From positions 1 to 47,010 of the forward strand of contig JAEZKB010000169.1 in assembly GCA_023415605.1 (NCBI GenBank): a DNA stretch of 47,010 nt. The letters run 5' to 3'. This DNA comes from Pseudomonadota bacterium. GTDB lineage: Bacteria > Pseudomonadota > Alphaproteobacteria > Rhizobiales > Devosiaceae. The position numbers were made by a program, and so were the translations under genes. A model generated the notes under the pieces. The model was not told where the DNA came from and did no database searches. It was given only the letters and a program-made list of their open reading frames with translations. Shown in pieces: positions 24,401 to 32,817 of the stretch (within the stretch, counting starts at the first letter, position 1; every line of letters begins with the position of its first letter).

Positions 24401-26192
24401 TACCCGGCGCTGTTTCCAGCACCATGTCGTGCATCCAGGTCTCACCCCGTCCCTCGGGGGCGACGGTATAGGTGGACTCGTCGATCACGCGGAAGCCGAA
24501 GTTCTCCAGCATCGGGACGCGGGCCGAAAGCGGGATCGGCGCGCCACGGTGATAGACCTTGAGCCCGTAGGCGCCGTCCGCGCCATCGCGGGTGCCGAGC
24601 TTGATGGCAATGGCGCGGTCATCGGGCAGGCCGTTGATGATGTTGATGTCGGCGAGGGCTTGCTCGGGCGTGTTGCGAGCCTGGTAGCCGGCGGAGAAGG
24701 CGTCGCGATAGGGTTCAATGAGGCCCTGGTCATCGGTCAGCGCCGCGAGCTTGTCGCCGAAGCGGAGGGTCAGCTCGGTGACGGCGTCTTCGAGTGCGTC
24801 GCGGTTGGGCCGCGGCGTGGGGCCCCCATTGCGGCCGATGATGAAGTGGACGCGGACGAGATCGCCTTCGGGAAAGCTCGGATAGTAGGCGGAAACGCGG
24901 CCGTCATAGACGGTCCTGAGGTAGTCGCCGATGCGGGCGCGAACCTCGCTGTCGTAGCGGTCGCGCGGCACGAAGACGAGGATCGAGACGAAATTGTCGA
25001 AGCGGTCGATGCGGGACAGCACCCGCACCCGCGGCCGGTCGGTGAGGGTGGCGATGGTGGTTGCGAATTCGAAGAGCTGGTCTTCGTCGATCTGGAACAG
25101 CTCGTCGCGGGGGTAGGAATCGAGGGCGTTCATCAACGCCTTGCCGGCGTGACCGGCCGGATCGAAGGCGGAGCGGCGCATCACCTCGGAAATCTTGCGC
25201 CGGATCAGCGGCACTTCGGTGTGCGGCGTTGCCATGGCCATGGAGGTGAAGAGACCGATGATGCGGAGTTCGCCGGTCACCTCGCCCAGGTCGCCGTAGA
25301 GCTTGACCCCAACATAATCCATGTGGCTGCGCCGGTGGACGCGGGCGCGCACATTGGCCTTGGTAACCAGCAGCGGCTCGGGACCCTTCAGGAACTCGAC
25401 ATGTTGCGGGGTCATCTCGACATAGTCGGCACCGGACCGCAGGAACCGGACCTTGGGGTCTTCGAGCACGCCGACGCCGCTGTCGGGCACGGGCTCGAGG
25501 TTGGAGCCCTCGAGACGGTATTCGCGCATGCCCAGGAAGGTGATGTTGTGCTCGGCCAGCCAGCCGAGAAAATGCATGCCTTCGGCAACCTGCTGCGGCG
25601 GCGCTTTGGGCGGATGATCGTGCCACTGCTGGATGACCTGGCGGACCCGCTCGAGCATCGGGCGCCAACCGGCGACGACGCGGCCGACATCGGTCAACAC
25701 CGAATTGGTCTCGGCGATCAGCGCCTCGCGGGTGGAATCGGAGGGTAGCGGATCGATCTGGAGGTGAAGGAAGCTTTCGAGCCGGCTGCCCGGCTGGGGC
25801 ATTTCGAGGACACGGTAAGTCTGCGGGTCGAACTGCAGGGTCGGGTGCGCGAGGAATCGGATGGTACCGCCGATCGCCCGCACGGCCGCCAGCACGCTAT
25901 CGACGATGAAGGGCATGTCCGCCGAGAAAATCTCGATGATTTCCGGGTGGCCGGGCCCCTCGGCCGGCATGAAGTAAATGCGATGGTTGGCCAGTTCACG
26001 CTTGCCCAGCCGCGAGTAGGACTTGCGGAACAGCGCCTCGAGCATGTCGGCCGAATGCGCCTTCAAGTCCTCGGGATCGGTGGATTCCACCGTGGCGCGG
26101 AGGAAACGGGCGAAGCTTGGCTCGGTGTTGAGCAGCACCTGGGCGCGGGCAAGCAAATCCGTGCGCGTCTCGATATGTGGCGCCTCGTTCAC
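21453..26192 (-). CDS. NAD-specific glutamate dehydrogenase, large (about 180-kDa) class
   Basis: This 1579-residue enzyme oxidatively deaminates glutamate to 2-oxoglutarate and ammonia with NAD. It has the long N-terminal ACT-like regulatory part (about 1-700; FSADMPFIVDSVLAAVRAIGG, HRRSHMDYVGVK, RIDRFDNFVSILVFVPRDRY). The catalytic core (about 780-1100) includes FGPIARGGLRWSDRPEDFRTEVLGLVKAQ and VGVGDMSGDVFGNGML. A C-terminal domain carries VVGEGANLGVTQRGRVEY and INTDAIDNSAGVNSSD. Length matches the large class found in alphaproteobacteria and Pseudomonas. Translation starts at GTG 26192. The gene is alone and divergent from the flippase gene. Confidence 0.95.
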   Translation of the reverse strand: MNEAPHIETRTDLLARAQVLLNTEPSFARFLRATVESTDPEDLKAHSADMLEALFRKSYSRLGKRELANHRIYFMPAEGPGHPEIIEIFSADMPFIVDSVLAAVRAIGGTIRFLAHPTLQFDPQTYRVLEMPQPGSRLESFLHLQIDPLPSDSTREALIAETNSVLTDVGRVVAGWRPMLERVRQVIQQWHDHPPKAPPQQVAEGMHFLGWLAEHNITFLGMREYRLEGSNLEPVPDSGVGVLEDPKVRFLRSGADYVEMTPQHVEFLKGPEPLLVTKANVRARVHRRSHMDYVGVKLYGDLGEVTGELRIIGLFTSMAMATPHTEVPLIRRKISEVMRRSAFDPAGHAGKALMNALDSYPRDELFQIDEDQLFEFATTIATLTDRPRVRVLSRIDRFDNFVSILVFVPRDRYDSEVRARIGDYLRTVYDGRVSAYYPSFPEGDLVRVHFIIGRNGGPTPRPNRDALEDAVTELTLRFGDKLAALTDDQGLIEPYRDAFSAGYQARNTPEQALADINIINGLPDDRAIAIKLGTRDGADGAYGLKVYHRGAPIPLSARVPMLENFGFRVIDESTYTVAPEGRGETWMHDMVLETAPGTTLADTGLVEQGILAVWGGAAESDGLNQLTAKAGLSWIDVELLRALTKYLKQIGIAFSRDYLVSVLDAHPDVSAALVTLFHAENDPMFEGDRALAADAARKTIEIALDATSSLDEDRIIRRYLNLVEAVVRTNAYQRDGAGNRRLALALKFDCARIDELPEPKPFREIFVYSPRVEGLHLRFGPIARGGLRWSDRPEDFRTEVLGLVKAQQVKNAIIVPVGAKGAFVPKLTPPKADRDTVQREGTACYKIFVSTLLDVTDNIVANEIVPPPDVITRDPADPYLVVAADKGTASFSDTANAIALDRDFWLGDAFASGGSVGYDHKKMGITARGAWEAVKRHFRELDRDIQTQPFTVVGVGDMSGDVFGNGMLLSPQIHLIAAFDHRDIFIDPDPDPARSLAERTRLFTLPRSSWQDYNKDLISKGGGVYSRSLKQVPLFAEARRALGLGNEPVTPNEVIRAILKAEVDLLWFGGIGTYVRASNETDAQAGDKANDALRITGADIRAKVVGEGANLGVTQRGRVEYALKGGRINTDAIDNSAGVNSSDLEVNIKIALGTLTRGGKLTYQVRNEFLASMTDAVAELCLRNNYLQTLAISVAEYRGLSEFPDHLSLIDTLERRGLLNRGVEFLPSDDALRERATTGRGLTRPELAVILAYAKLTLFTDLLETAVTDDPYLSKELYRYFPERLHETFPDAVDQHRLRREVIATVLSNAMINRGGPAFVTELQAATSADAGQIAAAYAAARDSYGLQEYNAGLNALDGAISGETQLALYTEVEAVLTRETLWFLRNADFGQGLQPLVERYADGIATIRSHLPALVPPFLAELIGKRAAAFESGGAPKDVSRKIAELSALSMGTDIVLIADRTGMPVLDAATAFFGVLDTFKLSRVLDAGSRIILADRFDRMALDRALANLMRAQRDLTADALAAGTGDIAARLAAWKSANPAAISRITAAVQGLTEGEMTVSRLSVAAGLLADLAKSA

Positions 26193-26330
26193 CTCTATTC
26201 CCCCACCGCAAGCCGTCGACAGAGAGTGCGTCGCACCGCTTCACTTGTCGAGTGGCTTGACCCAAGCCGAGTAAGACCTTGCTAGCGCTTGCCTGTCATA
26301 GTGGGGCCACGAGACAGTGACACCCCCGCA

Positions 26331-27710
26331 ATGACCGACATCGCCCCCACAGAACCGTCAGAGACGGATTTGCGATCCATCCTGCGGACGGGTTTCTCCC
26401 GGTCGCTGGCGTCGCTGCTGATCAAGGTGGCGACCGCGGGCCTCACGTACGTGATGTATGTGGTGATGTCGCGCCTGATGGGCGAAGCGGAATATGGTTA
26501 CTTCGCCTTTGGGCTGAGCCTGGCGACGGTGCTGGCGATCGGCGCCAATTTCGGCCAGCAGACGGCGATCCTGCGCTACTGGCCTGAAGAGAGCGTCGCG
26601 GGCCGGCCCGAGCGAGCCCTGCAGGCGCTGCGGGCGGGCGGTGCGATCACTCTGGTCGCGAGCCTCTTCGTGATGCTGGCGCTGCTGGTGGTCAGCTTCT
26701 TCGTTCAGTTGCTGGGGGAAGCGTCGCGGCCGGTGGCGCATCTCTACGCTGCCGCGGCGCTGATCCTGCCCATGGCGCTGGCCGAATATTGGGGTGCTGC
26801 CGTGCGGGCGCAGGGCTCTGTGTGGACCTCGCAAGTGCCGCGCGACATCCTCTGGCGTGTGGCGGCGCCGCTGACGGTCGTGGGTCTTTATGCGCTGGGC
26901 GATCCGATCAATGGGTGGCAGGCACTGGTGATCACCGCGGTGACGCTCGCATTGGCATTGGCGCTGCAATATTTCTGGGCCGAGCGGCGTGGCTACGAAA
27001 TCGCTGCCGGCACCAGTGGACTGGGCGAATACTGGCAACAGCACAAGGTAGCGAGCCGCTGGTTCCTGCTCGCGGCGGTGATCGACAGTGCCGCGCTCAA
27101 CATGGACACGATCTTCGTCGGGCTCCTGGTCAATGCCGAGAGCGCCGGCACATACTTCAATGCGTTCCGCACGGCGGGGCTGCTGACACTCTTCATGTTC
27201 GCGCTGAACCTCGTCGTCGCCCCGATGGTGGCGCGACACTACCATTCGGGCGAAATGCGCAAGGCGCAGGCGATCGTGGCGCTCAGCGCCTGGTCGGGCT
27301 TCGTGTTTTCGCTGGCGGTCTTTGCTGCGTACTTTTTCTTCGGCGACGTGCTGCTGTCGCTCTTTGGTGGGTCGAACGTCGACGGCTGGCTGATCCTGAT
27401 GCTGATCTCGATCGGCCTGCTGTTCGATGCCGCGACGGGTCCTTCGCGAATTGTCATGCTGATGACCGGACATGAGCGCGACTTCGTGCGCATCTTTGGC
27501 TCGGTGCAGATTGCCGGGATGCTGGTACAACTCGCCGTGATCCCGATCTGGGGACCGGTGGGGGCGGCGGTGATCAACATGCTGGCCCGGATCGTCAGCC
27601 AGCTGGCGCTTGCCTGGTTCAACCGGCGTCAGGTCGGGCTCGATACGAGCCTTCTCGGCGCCTTCCGGGTCAACACAATGGTGGACGCTCCACCCGCCCG
27701 GCGAGCTTGA
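26331..27710 (+). CDS. Polysaccharide-type flippase (MOP/MviN-Wzx-like)
   Basis: This 459-residue protein has about 12-14 hydrophobic helices from residue 19 to 440 and begins LRTGFSRSLASLLIKVATAGLTYVMYVVMSRLMGEAEYGYFAFGLS, the standard opening of Wzx/RfbX-type lipopolysaccharide flippases in the MOP superfamily. It is likely to move a lipid-linked saccharide across the inner membrane. No glycosyltransferase or polymerase is nearby, so its substrate is unknown. ATG 26331 is chosen over TTG 26289, which adds 14 residues. It shares a 138-bp divergent region with the GDH gene. Confidence 0.8.
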   Translation: MTDIAPTEPSETDLRSILRTGFSRSLASLLIKVATAGLTYVMYVVMSRLMGEAEYGYFAFGLSLATVLAIGANFGQQTAILRYWPEESVAGRPERALQALRAGGAITLVASLFVMLALLVVSFFVQLLGEASRPVAHLYAAAALILPMALAEYWGAAVRAQGSVWTSQVPRDILWRVAAPLTVVGLYALGDPINGWQALVITAVTLALALALQYFWAERRGYEIAAGTSGLGEYWQQHKVASRWFLLAAVIDSAALNMDTIFVGLLVNAESAGTYFNAFRTAGLLTLFMFALNLVVAPMVARHYHSGEMRKAQAIVALSAWSGFVFSLAVFAAYFFFGDVLLSLFGGSNVDGWLILMLISIGLLFDAATGPSRIVMLMTGHERDFVRIFGSVQIAGMLVQLAVIPIWGPVGAAVINMLARIVSQLALAWFNRRQVGLDTSLLGAFRVNTMVDAPPARRA

Positions 27711-27779
27711 CGATTTCCTCCGCCGGGGAATAGAACCGCCCGTTACTCTCACTCAATTCGGAGTTGGATACCTCAGGCT

Positions 27780-29183
27780 ATGGCCAGAACGCTTTACGAC
27801 AAGATCTGGGACGACCACCTGGTCGGCACGAACGAGGATGGCACCGGCATCCTCTATATCGACCGTCACCTCGTACACGAAGTGACGAGCCCGCAAGCGT
27901 TCGAGGGTCTTCGAATTAACAATCGCAAGGTGCGCCATCCAGAGCGTACCCTTGCGGTGGTCGACCACAACGTGCCCACCTCGGACCGGCGCTTCGGCAT
28001 CGACGATCCCGAGAGCAAGCTGCAGGTCGAAACCCTGGCGCAGAACGCCAGGGACTTCGGCGTCGAGTATTTCGATGAACTCGACAAGCGGCAGGGCATC
28101 GTTCACATCGTCGGCCCCGAGCAGGGTTTTACCCTTCCCGGCATGACCATCGTCTGCGGTGACAGCCATACGTCGACCCACGGCGCCTTCGGCGCCTTGG
28201 CGCACGGCATCGGCACGTCGGAAGTCGAGCACGTGCTCGCCACCCAGACGCTGATCCAGCAGAAGGCCAAGAACATGCTGGTGCGTGTCGATGGTCAGCT
28301 GCCGCCGGGCGTCACCGCCAAGGACATCATCCTCGCCATCATCGGCGAAATCGGCACTGCTGGCGGCAATGGCCACGTGATCGAATTCGCCGGCGAAGCC
28401 ATCCGTTCGTTGTCGATGGAAGGCCGCATGACGGTCTGCAACATGACCATCGAGGGCGGCGCCCGCGCCGGCCTGATCGCGCCGGACGAAAAGACCTTCG
28501 AGTACGTGAGGGGCCGGAACCGCGCGCCTAAGGGCAAGGCGTGGGACATGGCGCTCGACTACTGGAAGACGCTCTATTCGGACGAAGGCGCCCATTACGA
28601 TAAGGTCGTGGTGCTCGATGCCGCCAAGCTGCCGCCGATCGTCTCCTGGGGCTCGTCGCCCGAGGACGTGATCTCGGTCCAGGGCGTGGTGCCGAACCCG
28701 GACGAGATCCAGGACGAGAACAAGCGGGCCAGCAAGTGGCGGGCGCTCGAATATATGGGTCTCACCCCGGGCACCAAGATCACCGATATCGCCGTCGACC
28801 GCGTGTTCCTGGGTTCGTGCACCAATGGCCGCATCGAGGACCTCCGAGCGGCCGCCGCGGTGGTCAAGGGCAAGAAGGTCGCCCCGACCGTCAACGCCAT
28901 GGTGGTGCCGGGCTCCGGCCTCGTCAAGGAACAGGCGGAAGCCGAAGGCCTCGACGTGATCTTCAAGGATGCGGGCTTCGACTGGCGTGAGCCGGGCTGC
29001 TCGATGTGTCTCGCGATGAACGCCGACAAGCTCAGGCCGCAGGAACGCTGCGCCTCGACCTCGAACCGCAATTTCGAGGGCCGCCAGGGTTTCAAGGGCC
29101 GCACCCACTTGGTGTCGCCGGCCATGGCCGCGGCCGCCGCGATCAACGGCCACTTCGTCGACATCCGCGAGTGGCAGAACTGA
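27780..29183 (+). CDS. leuC: 3-isopropylmalate dehydratase large subunit LeuC
   Basis: LeuC with LeuD isomerises 2- to 3-isopropylmalate in leucine synthesis. The 467 residues begin ARTLYDKIWDDHLV and contain the aconitase signatures CGDSHTSTHGAFGALAHGIGTSEVEHVLATQ. The [4Fe-4S] ligands are C347 (FLGSCTNGR) and C407/C410 (GCSMC), the standard positions. The partner leuD is about 6.8 kb downstream on the same strand, separated by metallopeptidase, argC, deoD and other genes. The last 13 nt overlap the start of the metallopeptidase gene, suggesting coupled translation. Confidence 0.97.
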   Translation: MARTLYDKIWDDHLVGTNEDGTGILYIDRHLVHEVTSPQAFEGLRINNRKVRHPERTLAVVDHNVPTSDRRFGIDDPESKLQVETLAQNARDFGVEYFDELDKRQGIVHIVGPEQGFTLPGMTIVCGDSHTSTHGAFGALAHGIGTSEVEHVLATQTLIQQKAKNMLVRVDGQLPPGVTAKDIILAIIGEIGTAGGNGHVIEFAGEAIRSLSMEGRMTVCNMTIEGGARAGLIAPDEKTFEYVRGRNRAPKGKAWDMALDYWKTLYSDEGAHYDKVVVLDAAKLPPIVSWGSSPEDVISVQGVVPNPDEIQDENKRASKWRALEYMGLTPGTKITDIAVDRVFLGSCTNGRIEDLRAAAAVVKGKKVAPTVNAMVVPGSGLVKEQAEAEGLDVIFKDAGFDWREPGCSMCLAMNADKLRPQERCASTSNRNFEGRQGFKGRTHLVSPAMAAAAAINGHFVDIREWQN

Positions 29184-29599
29184 CCCTCAAGGGCAGCGAC
29201 TGGGCGGAGATTTCCGCCCCGTCGCTCGAGGATTTCGAGATCATGGCGGCGGAGGCTTTTGCCGGCCTCCCCGCCGAATTCCGGGCGCTCGTGGGCGAAG
29301 TGCCCTGCGTCGTCACCGACTTCCCCGACGAAGAGACGGTCAAGGAGATGGAACTCGAAAGCGAGTTCGACATCCTGGGCCTGTTTCGCGGTGTCGGGCT
29401 GCCGCAGGGCGCGGCACTGGCAGTCACCGGCCAGTTACCCAACCAGATCTGGCTCTATCGTCGCCCCATTCTCGACTACTGGGCCGAGCACGAGGAAACC
29501 CTCGGCGCCATCATCACGCATGTCCTGGTGCACGAAATCGGACATCACTTCGGGTTCGATGACGACGATATGGAAGTAATCGAGGAGCGGGCGGAGTAG
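29171..29599 (+). CDS. Zincin-like metallopeptidase family protein
   Basis: This 142-residue protein has EISAPSLEDFEIMAAEAFAGLPAEFRAL, then DFPDEETVKEM, DILGLFRGVGLP, WLYRRPILDYWAEHEETLGAI, and the zinc motif HEIGH (H121, E122, H125) in HVLVHEIGHHFGFDDDDME. This is the small bacterial metallopeptidase (zincin_1/MGE-like) family; its substrate is not established. GTG 29171, overlapping the leuC stop, gives the full conserved N-terminus; ATG 29243 would cut into it. The tight overlap with leuC implies co-transcription. Confidence 0.85.
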   Translation: MAELTLKGSDWAEISAPSLEDFEIMAAEAFAGLPAEFRALVGEVPCVVTDFPDEETVKEMELESEFDILGLFRGVGLPQGAALAVTGQLPNQIWLYRRPILDYWAEHEETLGAIITHVLVHEIGHHFGFDDDDMEVIEERAE

Positions 29600-29605
29600 G
29601 TTTGC

Positions 29606-30556
29606 CTACGCCGCCAGGCTCGTGTCGGCCGCCACGCCCAGCATCAGGTTGAGGTTCTGCACCGCCGCGCCCGAAGCGCCCTTGCCGAGGTTGTCATAAA
29701 CGGCGACCAGCAGGGCCTGGGCGCGCTGGTCGTTGGCGAAAACGTGCAGTTTCATGCGGTTGGTGTCGTTGTAGCGCGTCGGATCAAGTTCGGGCGACTT
29801 CTCGAGCGGCTCGAGCGGCGCGACCTCGACGAAGCTATCGGGAATGGCGGCGAAATGGGCGCGGATGGTGTCGTGCAGTTCGGCACCGGTGGGCACCTTG
29901 TCGAGGCTCCAGAGCTGCAGCGGCACATAGGTGGCCATGCCCTGCCGCACATTGATCACGGCGGGCTGGAACAGTGGGTCATGCGCCAGCTTGGCGTAGG
30001 TGCGCATCTCCGGCAGGTGCTTGTGGTTGAAGCCGAGCGCATATGAGGCATAGCGGCTCGTGATCGGGTTCTCGCCTTCGTAGGACTCGATCATCTGGCG
30101 GCCGCCGCCTGAATAGCCCGATACCGCGTTGACCGTGATCGGGAAGTCGGCCGGCAGCAGGCCGGCTTCGACCAGCGGCCGCACCGTGGCGATCGGGCCC
30201 TGCGGATAGCAGCCCGGGTTGGCGACGAAACGCGCACTGGCGATCTTTGCCGACTGGCCCTTGTCCATTTCGGCAAACCCATAGGCCCAATCGGGATTGG
30301 TGCGGAACGCCGTAGACGCGTCGATGACGCGGGTGGTGGAATTCTCGATCAGCGATACGCTCTCCTTGGCCGCATCGTCGGGCAGGCAGAGGATGGCGAC
30401 GTCGGCAAGGTTGAGGAGGCGCTTGCGCTCGTCCTGATCCTTGCGCTTTTCGGGTGCGATGGAGATCACTTCGAGGTCGCGACGACCAGCCAGCCGCTCG
30501 CGGATCTGCAGACCCGTGGTACCCGCTTCGCCATCGATGAAGATCTTCGCGACCAT
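29606..30556 (-). CDS. argC: N-acetyl-gamma-glutamyl-phosphate reductase, type 2 ArgC
   Basis: ArgC reduces N-acetylglutamyl-5-phosphate to the semialdehyde in arginine synthesis. The 316 residues start MVAKIFIDGEAGTTGLQI, the type 2 (shorter) ArgC opening, with the catalytic Cys116 in VANPGCYPQGPIA and the binding stretches SGYSGGG and GFNHKHLPEM. GGAGG lies six bases before this ATG, which decides against a start ten codons earlier. It is convergent with the metallopeptidase gene (6-bp gap) and divergent from deoD. No other arg genes are in the window. Confidence 0.95.
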   Translation of the reverse strand: MVAKIFIDGEAGTTGLQIRERLAGRRDLEVISIAPEKRKDQDERKRLLNLADVAILCLPDDAAKESVSLIENSTTRVIDASTAFRTNPDWAYGFAEMDKGQSAKIASARFVANPGCYPQGPIATVRPLVEAGLLPADFPITVNAVSGYSGGGRQMIESYEGENPITSRYASYALGFNHKHLPEMRTYAKLAHDPLFQPAVINVRQGMATYVPLQLWSLDKVPTGAELHDTIRAHFAAIPDSFVEVAPLEPLEKSPELDPTRYNDTNRMKLHVFANDQRAQALLVAVYDNLGKGASGAAVQNLNLMLGVAADTSLAA

Positions 30557-30683
30557 GGTGATGCCTCCAATAAAGACGCGCGTCATATAGGACGTGCGGG
30601 ACGCGAGTGCAAAGGCTCTAGGGGGTGGATGGTTCCGCGCCCGCCCGCTAGGGTGCGGCCATCATGCGAAATGAGAGGCCGAA

Positions 30684-31397
30684 ATGACCCCGCACAATCA
30701 TGCCAAGCCCGGTGACTACGCCGAGAGCGTGCTGCTGCCCGGCGATCCGCTGCGCGCCAAGTGGGTGGCGGAGAATTTCCTCAGCGACGCCAAGCAGGTC
30801 AATTCGGTGCGCAATTGCCTGGGTTATACCGGCACCTGGAAGGGCAAGCGGGTCTCGGTGCAGGCGACCGGCATGGGGCAGCCGTCGCTCTCGATCTATG
30901 TGCACGAGCTGATCAACGTCTACGGGGTGCAAAACCTCATCCGCATCGGTACGTGCGGGGGGCTCAATGCCGATGTGAAGGTGCGCGACCTGATCATCGC
31001 GCAGGGGGCGACGACGGATTCGGCGATCGTGCGCGACGCCTTCACACCGTTCAACTTCGCGCCGATCTCGGATTTCGGGCTTTTGCGCTCGTCGGTCGAG
31101 AAGGCCGAGGCGGCGGGCATGCGCTATCACGTGGGCAACATGCTCTCGTCCGACATCTTCTATCACATCCTCCCGGGTCTCGAAGGCTACGGCCGCTTGC
31201 CGGCGCATGGCATCCTCGGGGTGGAGATGGAGGCGGCGGCGCTCTATACGCTGGCGGCGCGGTTCGGCCGCAAGGCGCTGGCGATCTGCACGATGACCGA
31301 TTGCCTCATCACCCATGCGGAACTCTCGGCGGAGGACCGGCAGAGTTCGCTGAAAGACATGGTGGCGCTGTCGCTCGACGTCGCGGTGGATGCCTGA
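30684..31397 (+). CDS. deoD: Purine-nucleoside phosphorylase, DeoD type
   Basis: This 237-residue hexameric-type phosphorylase cleaves purine (deoxy)ribonucleosides with phosphate in the salvage pathway. Signatures are LLPGDPLRAKWVAENFL, the phosphate/ribose stretches TGMGQPSLSIY and RIGTCGGL, GVEMEAAALYTLAARF and ICTMTDCLITHAE. The aspartate following CTMT is the purine-N7 proton donor position. GAGAGG (30673 region) precedes the ATG. A stem-loop with a T-rich flank follows the stop (31416-31444) and may end its transcript. Confidence 0.95.
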   Translation: MTPHNHAKPGDYAESVLLPGDPLRAKWVAENFLSDAKQVNSVRNCLGYTGTWKGKRVSVQATGMGQPSLSIYVHELINVYGVQNLIRIGTCGGLNADVKVRDLIIAQGATTDSAIVRDAFTPFNFAPISDFGLLRSSVEKAEAAGMRYHVGNMLSSDIFYHILPGLEGYGRLPAHGILGVEMEAAALYTLAARFGRKALAICTMTDCLITHAELSAEDRQSSLKDMVALSLDVAVDA

Positions 31398-31415
31398 TCA
31401 CGGAACGCTCACGTG

Positions 31416-31444
31416 GGCGGGATAGTCTACGCCCATATCCCGCC
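31416..31444 (+). terminator. Stem-loop downstream of deoD, possible terminator
   Basis: GGCGGGATA (31416-31424) pairs perfectly with TATCCCGCC (31436-31444) around an 11-nt loop, followed by the moderately T-rich GCGTTTGTT. It lies 19 bp after the deoD stop. The T tract is weak, so termination is possible but not certain. Confidence 0.5.
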
Positions 31445-31485
31445 GCGTTTGTTCTGTTAATGTCCTCTTAACAGGGGACCCTCCG

Positions 31486-32817
31486 ATGCTTGCAAAGACC
31501 AATGCCGCGCGCCTCAGCGAAACCGTAAAGGGCGTCGAGACGATGACGCGGTTCGCGCTGGCGGTGCTGGCGCTGGCTTCGGGCGTCTACACCTATCTCG
31601 GCGTGCGCGGGCTGCTCGACGGGTCGGCGACCTTCGTGTTCTTTGCGGCGATCATCTACTCGGCGGCCGTTTCGGTGGCGATCTACGCCTTTTGGAGCTT
31701 CATGCTCCGTTTCGTGCCGCTGGTGATTTCCGGGGTGCAGCGGGCAGCGCTGTTCCTGACCATGGCGATCGGCTGCCTGATGATCATTGCGATGTCGAGC
31801 TGGCTCAACGCCGCTGCGCTGGCCGGTTCGGCGGCGCTCGAGCAGCATCTCGCGGTGACCCTGCAGGGCTATGTGGGCGATCTCGACAGCGCTCACGGCA
31901 ACGCGCTCTCGGCGCAGTCTTTGCTGCCTGACGTGCAGCGGGCGCAGGAGCGGTTCGCCCGCCTGGCGGCGGACGAGCGCAATTCGGGCGCCCTCACCGG
32001 TACGACCGGTTCGGGCTCGGTAGTGCAGCTGCTCACGCAGATGAGCGCGCAGATGAACGAGCTCTCCTCGACCATCACCGGCTCGCGCGAGGAGATCGCC
32101 ACCCTTTACGAGCAGGGATCGCAGCACCTCGCCAAGATGCGCGAGCTGGTCTCGGCGACCGGTGCCGTCGAACCGCGCTCGGATGCCTTTGCGGCCGAAG
32201 TGGTCGGCCTCAATGCGGTGATCTCGGCCTTGCAGGAAACCGGGGTCGCGCCATCGGTCAAACGTGCGGCGCAGGATCTGTCGCTGGGCTTTATCGCACC
32301 CGTCGCCGATGGCGGCAGCGCCGCGCTGATGAGCCGGCAGGACGAAGTGATGGAGACCGTGCGCAATTCGGTGTCGGCGCAGTCGGCGGCGCTGACGCAG
32401 GCCGCGGACGAGATTCTCGCAGAGGCCAAGGTCGAGCCGCGGCGTTTCGTGCCGCTCTCCACCGCCGAAGCGGTGCTGCGCTACTGGAGCGACTTCATCC
32501 CCAGCTGGGCCGGGGCCATCTCGATCGACCTGCTGCCGGTGGTGCTGGTTTTGGTGCTGATGATCGTCAACGATGCCATGCGCAAGGAAAGCGGCAGCAC
32601 GGCAGAGGCGGATTCGATGACCGCCGGCGAAATGCTGCGGGCCATGGCGCTCTACCGGCAGATGACGCGCGAACCGGGTCCGTCCGAGGCCGAGATCGTG
32701 GCGGCGGAAGCGGCCATTGCGCCTACCCCGCCCGAACCGGCCAAGGAAACCGACGCGACGGTTACGCCGATCGAGACGGCGCAGCGCAAGCGCGGCGACG
32801 GGCCCGTCCGCTCGTGA
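31486..32817 (+). CDS. Membrane protein of unknown function coupled to a ClpP-fold protein
   Basis: I do not recognise this 443-residue protein. It has three hydrophobic helices near 21-43, 48-74 and 86-105, a long soluble Ala/Gln/Ser-rich, probably helical region (about 106-339; QMSAQMNELSSTITGSREEIATLYEQGSQ), one more helix at about 340-363, and a Pro/Glu-rich cytoplasmic tail. The soluble region would be periplasmic if the N-terminus is cytoplasmic. AGGGGACC precedes ATG 31486. Its stop overlaps the GTG start of the next gene by 4 nt (GTGA), so the two proteins are probably made together and may form a membrane complex. Confidence 0.75.
   Translation: MLAKTNAARLSETVKGVETMTRFALAVLALASGVYTYLGVRGLLDGSATFVFFAAIIYSAAVSVAIYAFWSFMLRFVPLVISGVQRAALFLTMAIGCLMIIAMSSWLNAAALAGSAALEQHLAVTLQGYVGDLDSAHGNALSAQSLLPDVQRAQERFARLAADERNSGALTGTTGSGSVVQLLTQMSAQMNELSSTITGSREEIATLYEQGSQHLAKMRELVSATGAVEPRSDAFAAEVVGLNAVISALQETGVAPSVKRAAQDLSLGFIAPVADGGSAALMSRQDEVMETVRNSVSAQSAALTQAADEILAEAKVEPRRFVPLSTAEAVLRYWSDFIPSWAGAISIDLLPVVLVLVLMIVNDAMRKESGSTAEADSMTAGEMLRAMALYRQMTREPGPSEAEIVAAEAAIAPTPPEPAKETDATVTPIETAQRKRGDGPVRS

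Noticed and set aside
23865..25748. A 627-codon plus-strand frame opposite the GDH gene
   Set aside because: GDH is unmistakable; the frame is a high-GC third-position shadow. The 505-codon frame at 21960-23477 is the same.
27753..29153. A long minus-strand frame opposite leuC, and another at 26358-27752 opposite the flippase
   Set aside because: LeuC cysteines and aconitase motifs are all on the plus strand; the minus frames have no recognisable domain.
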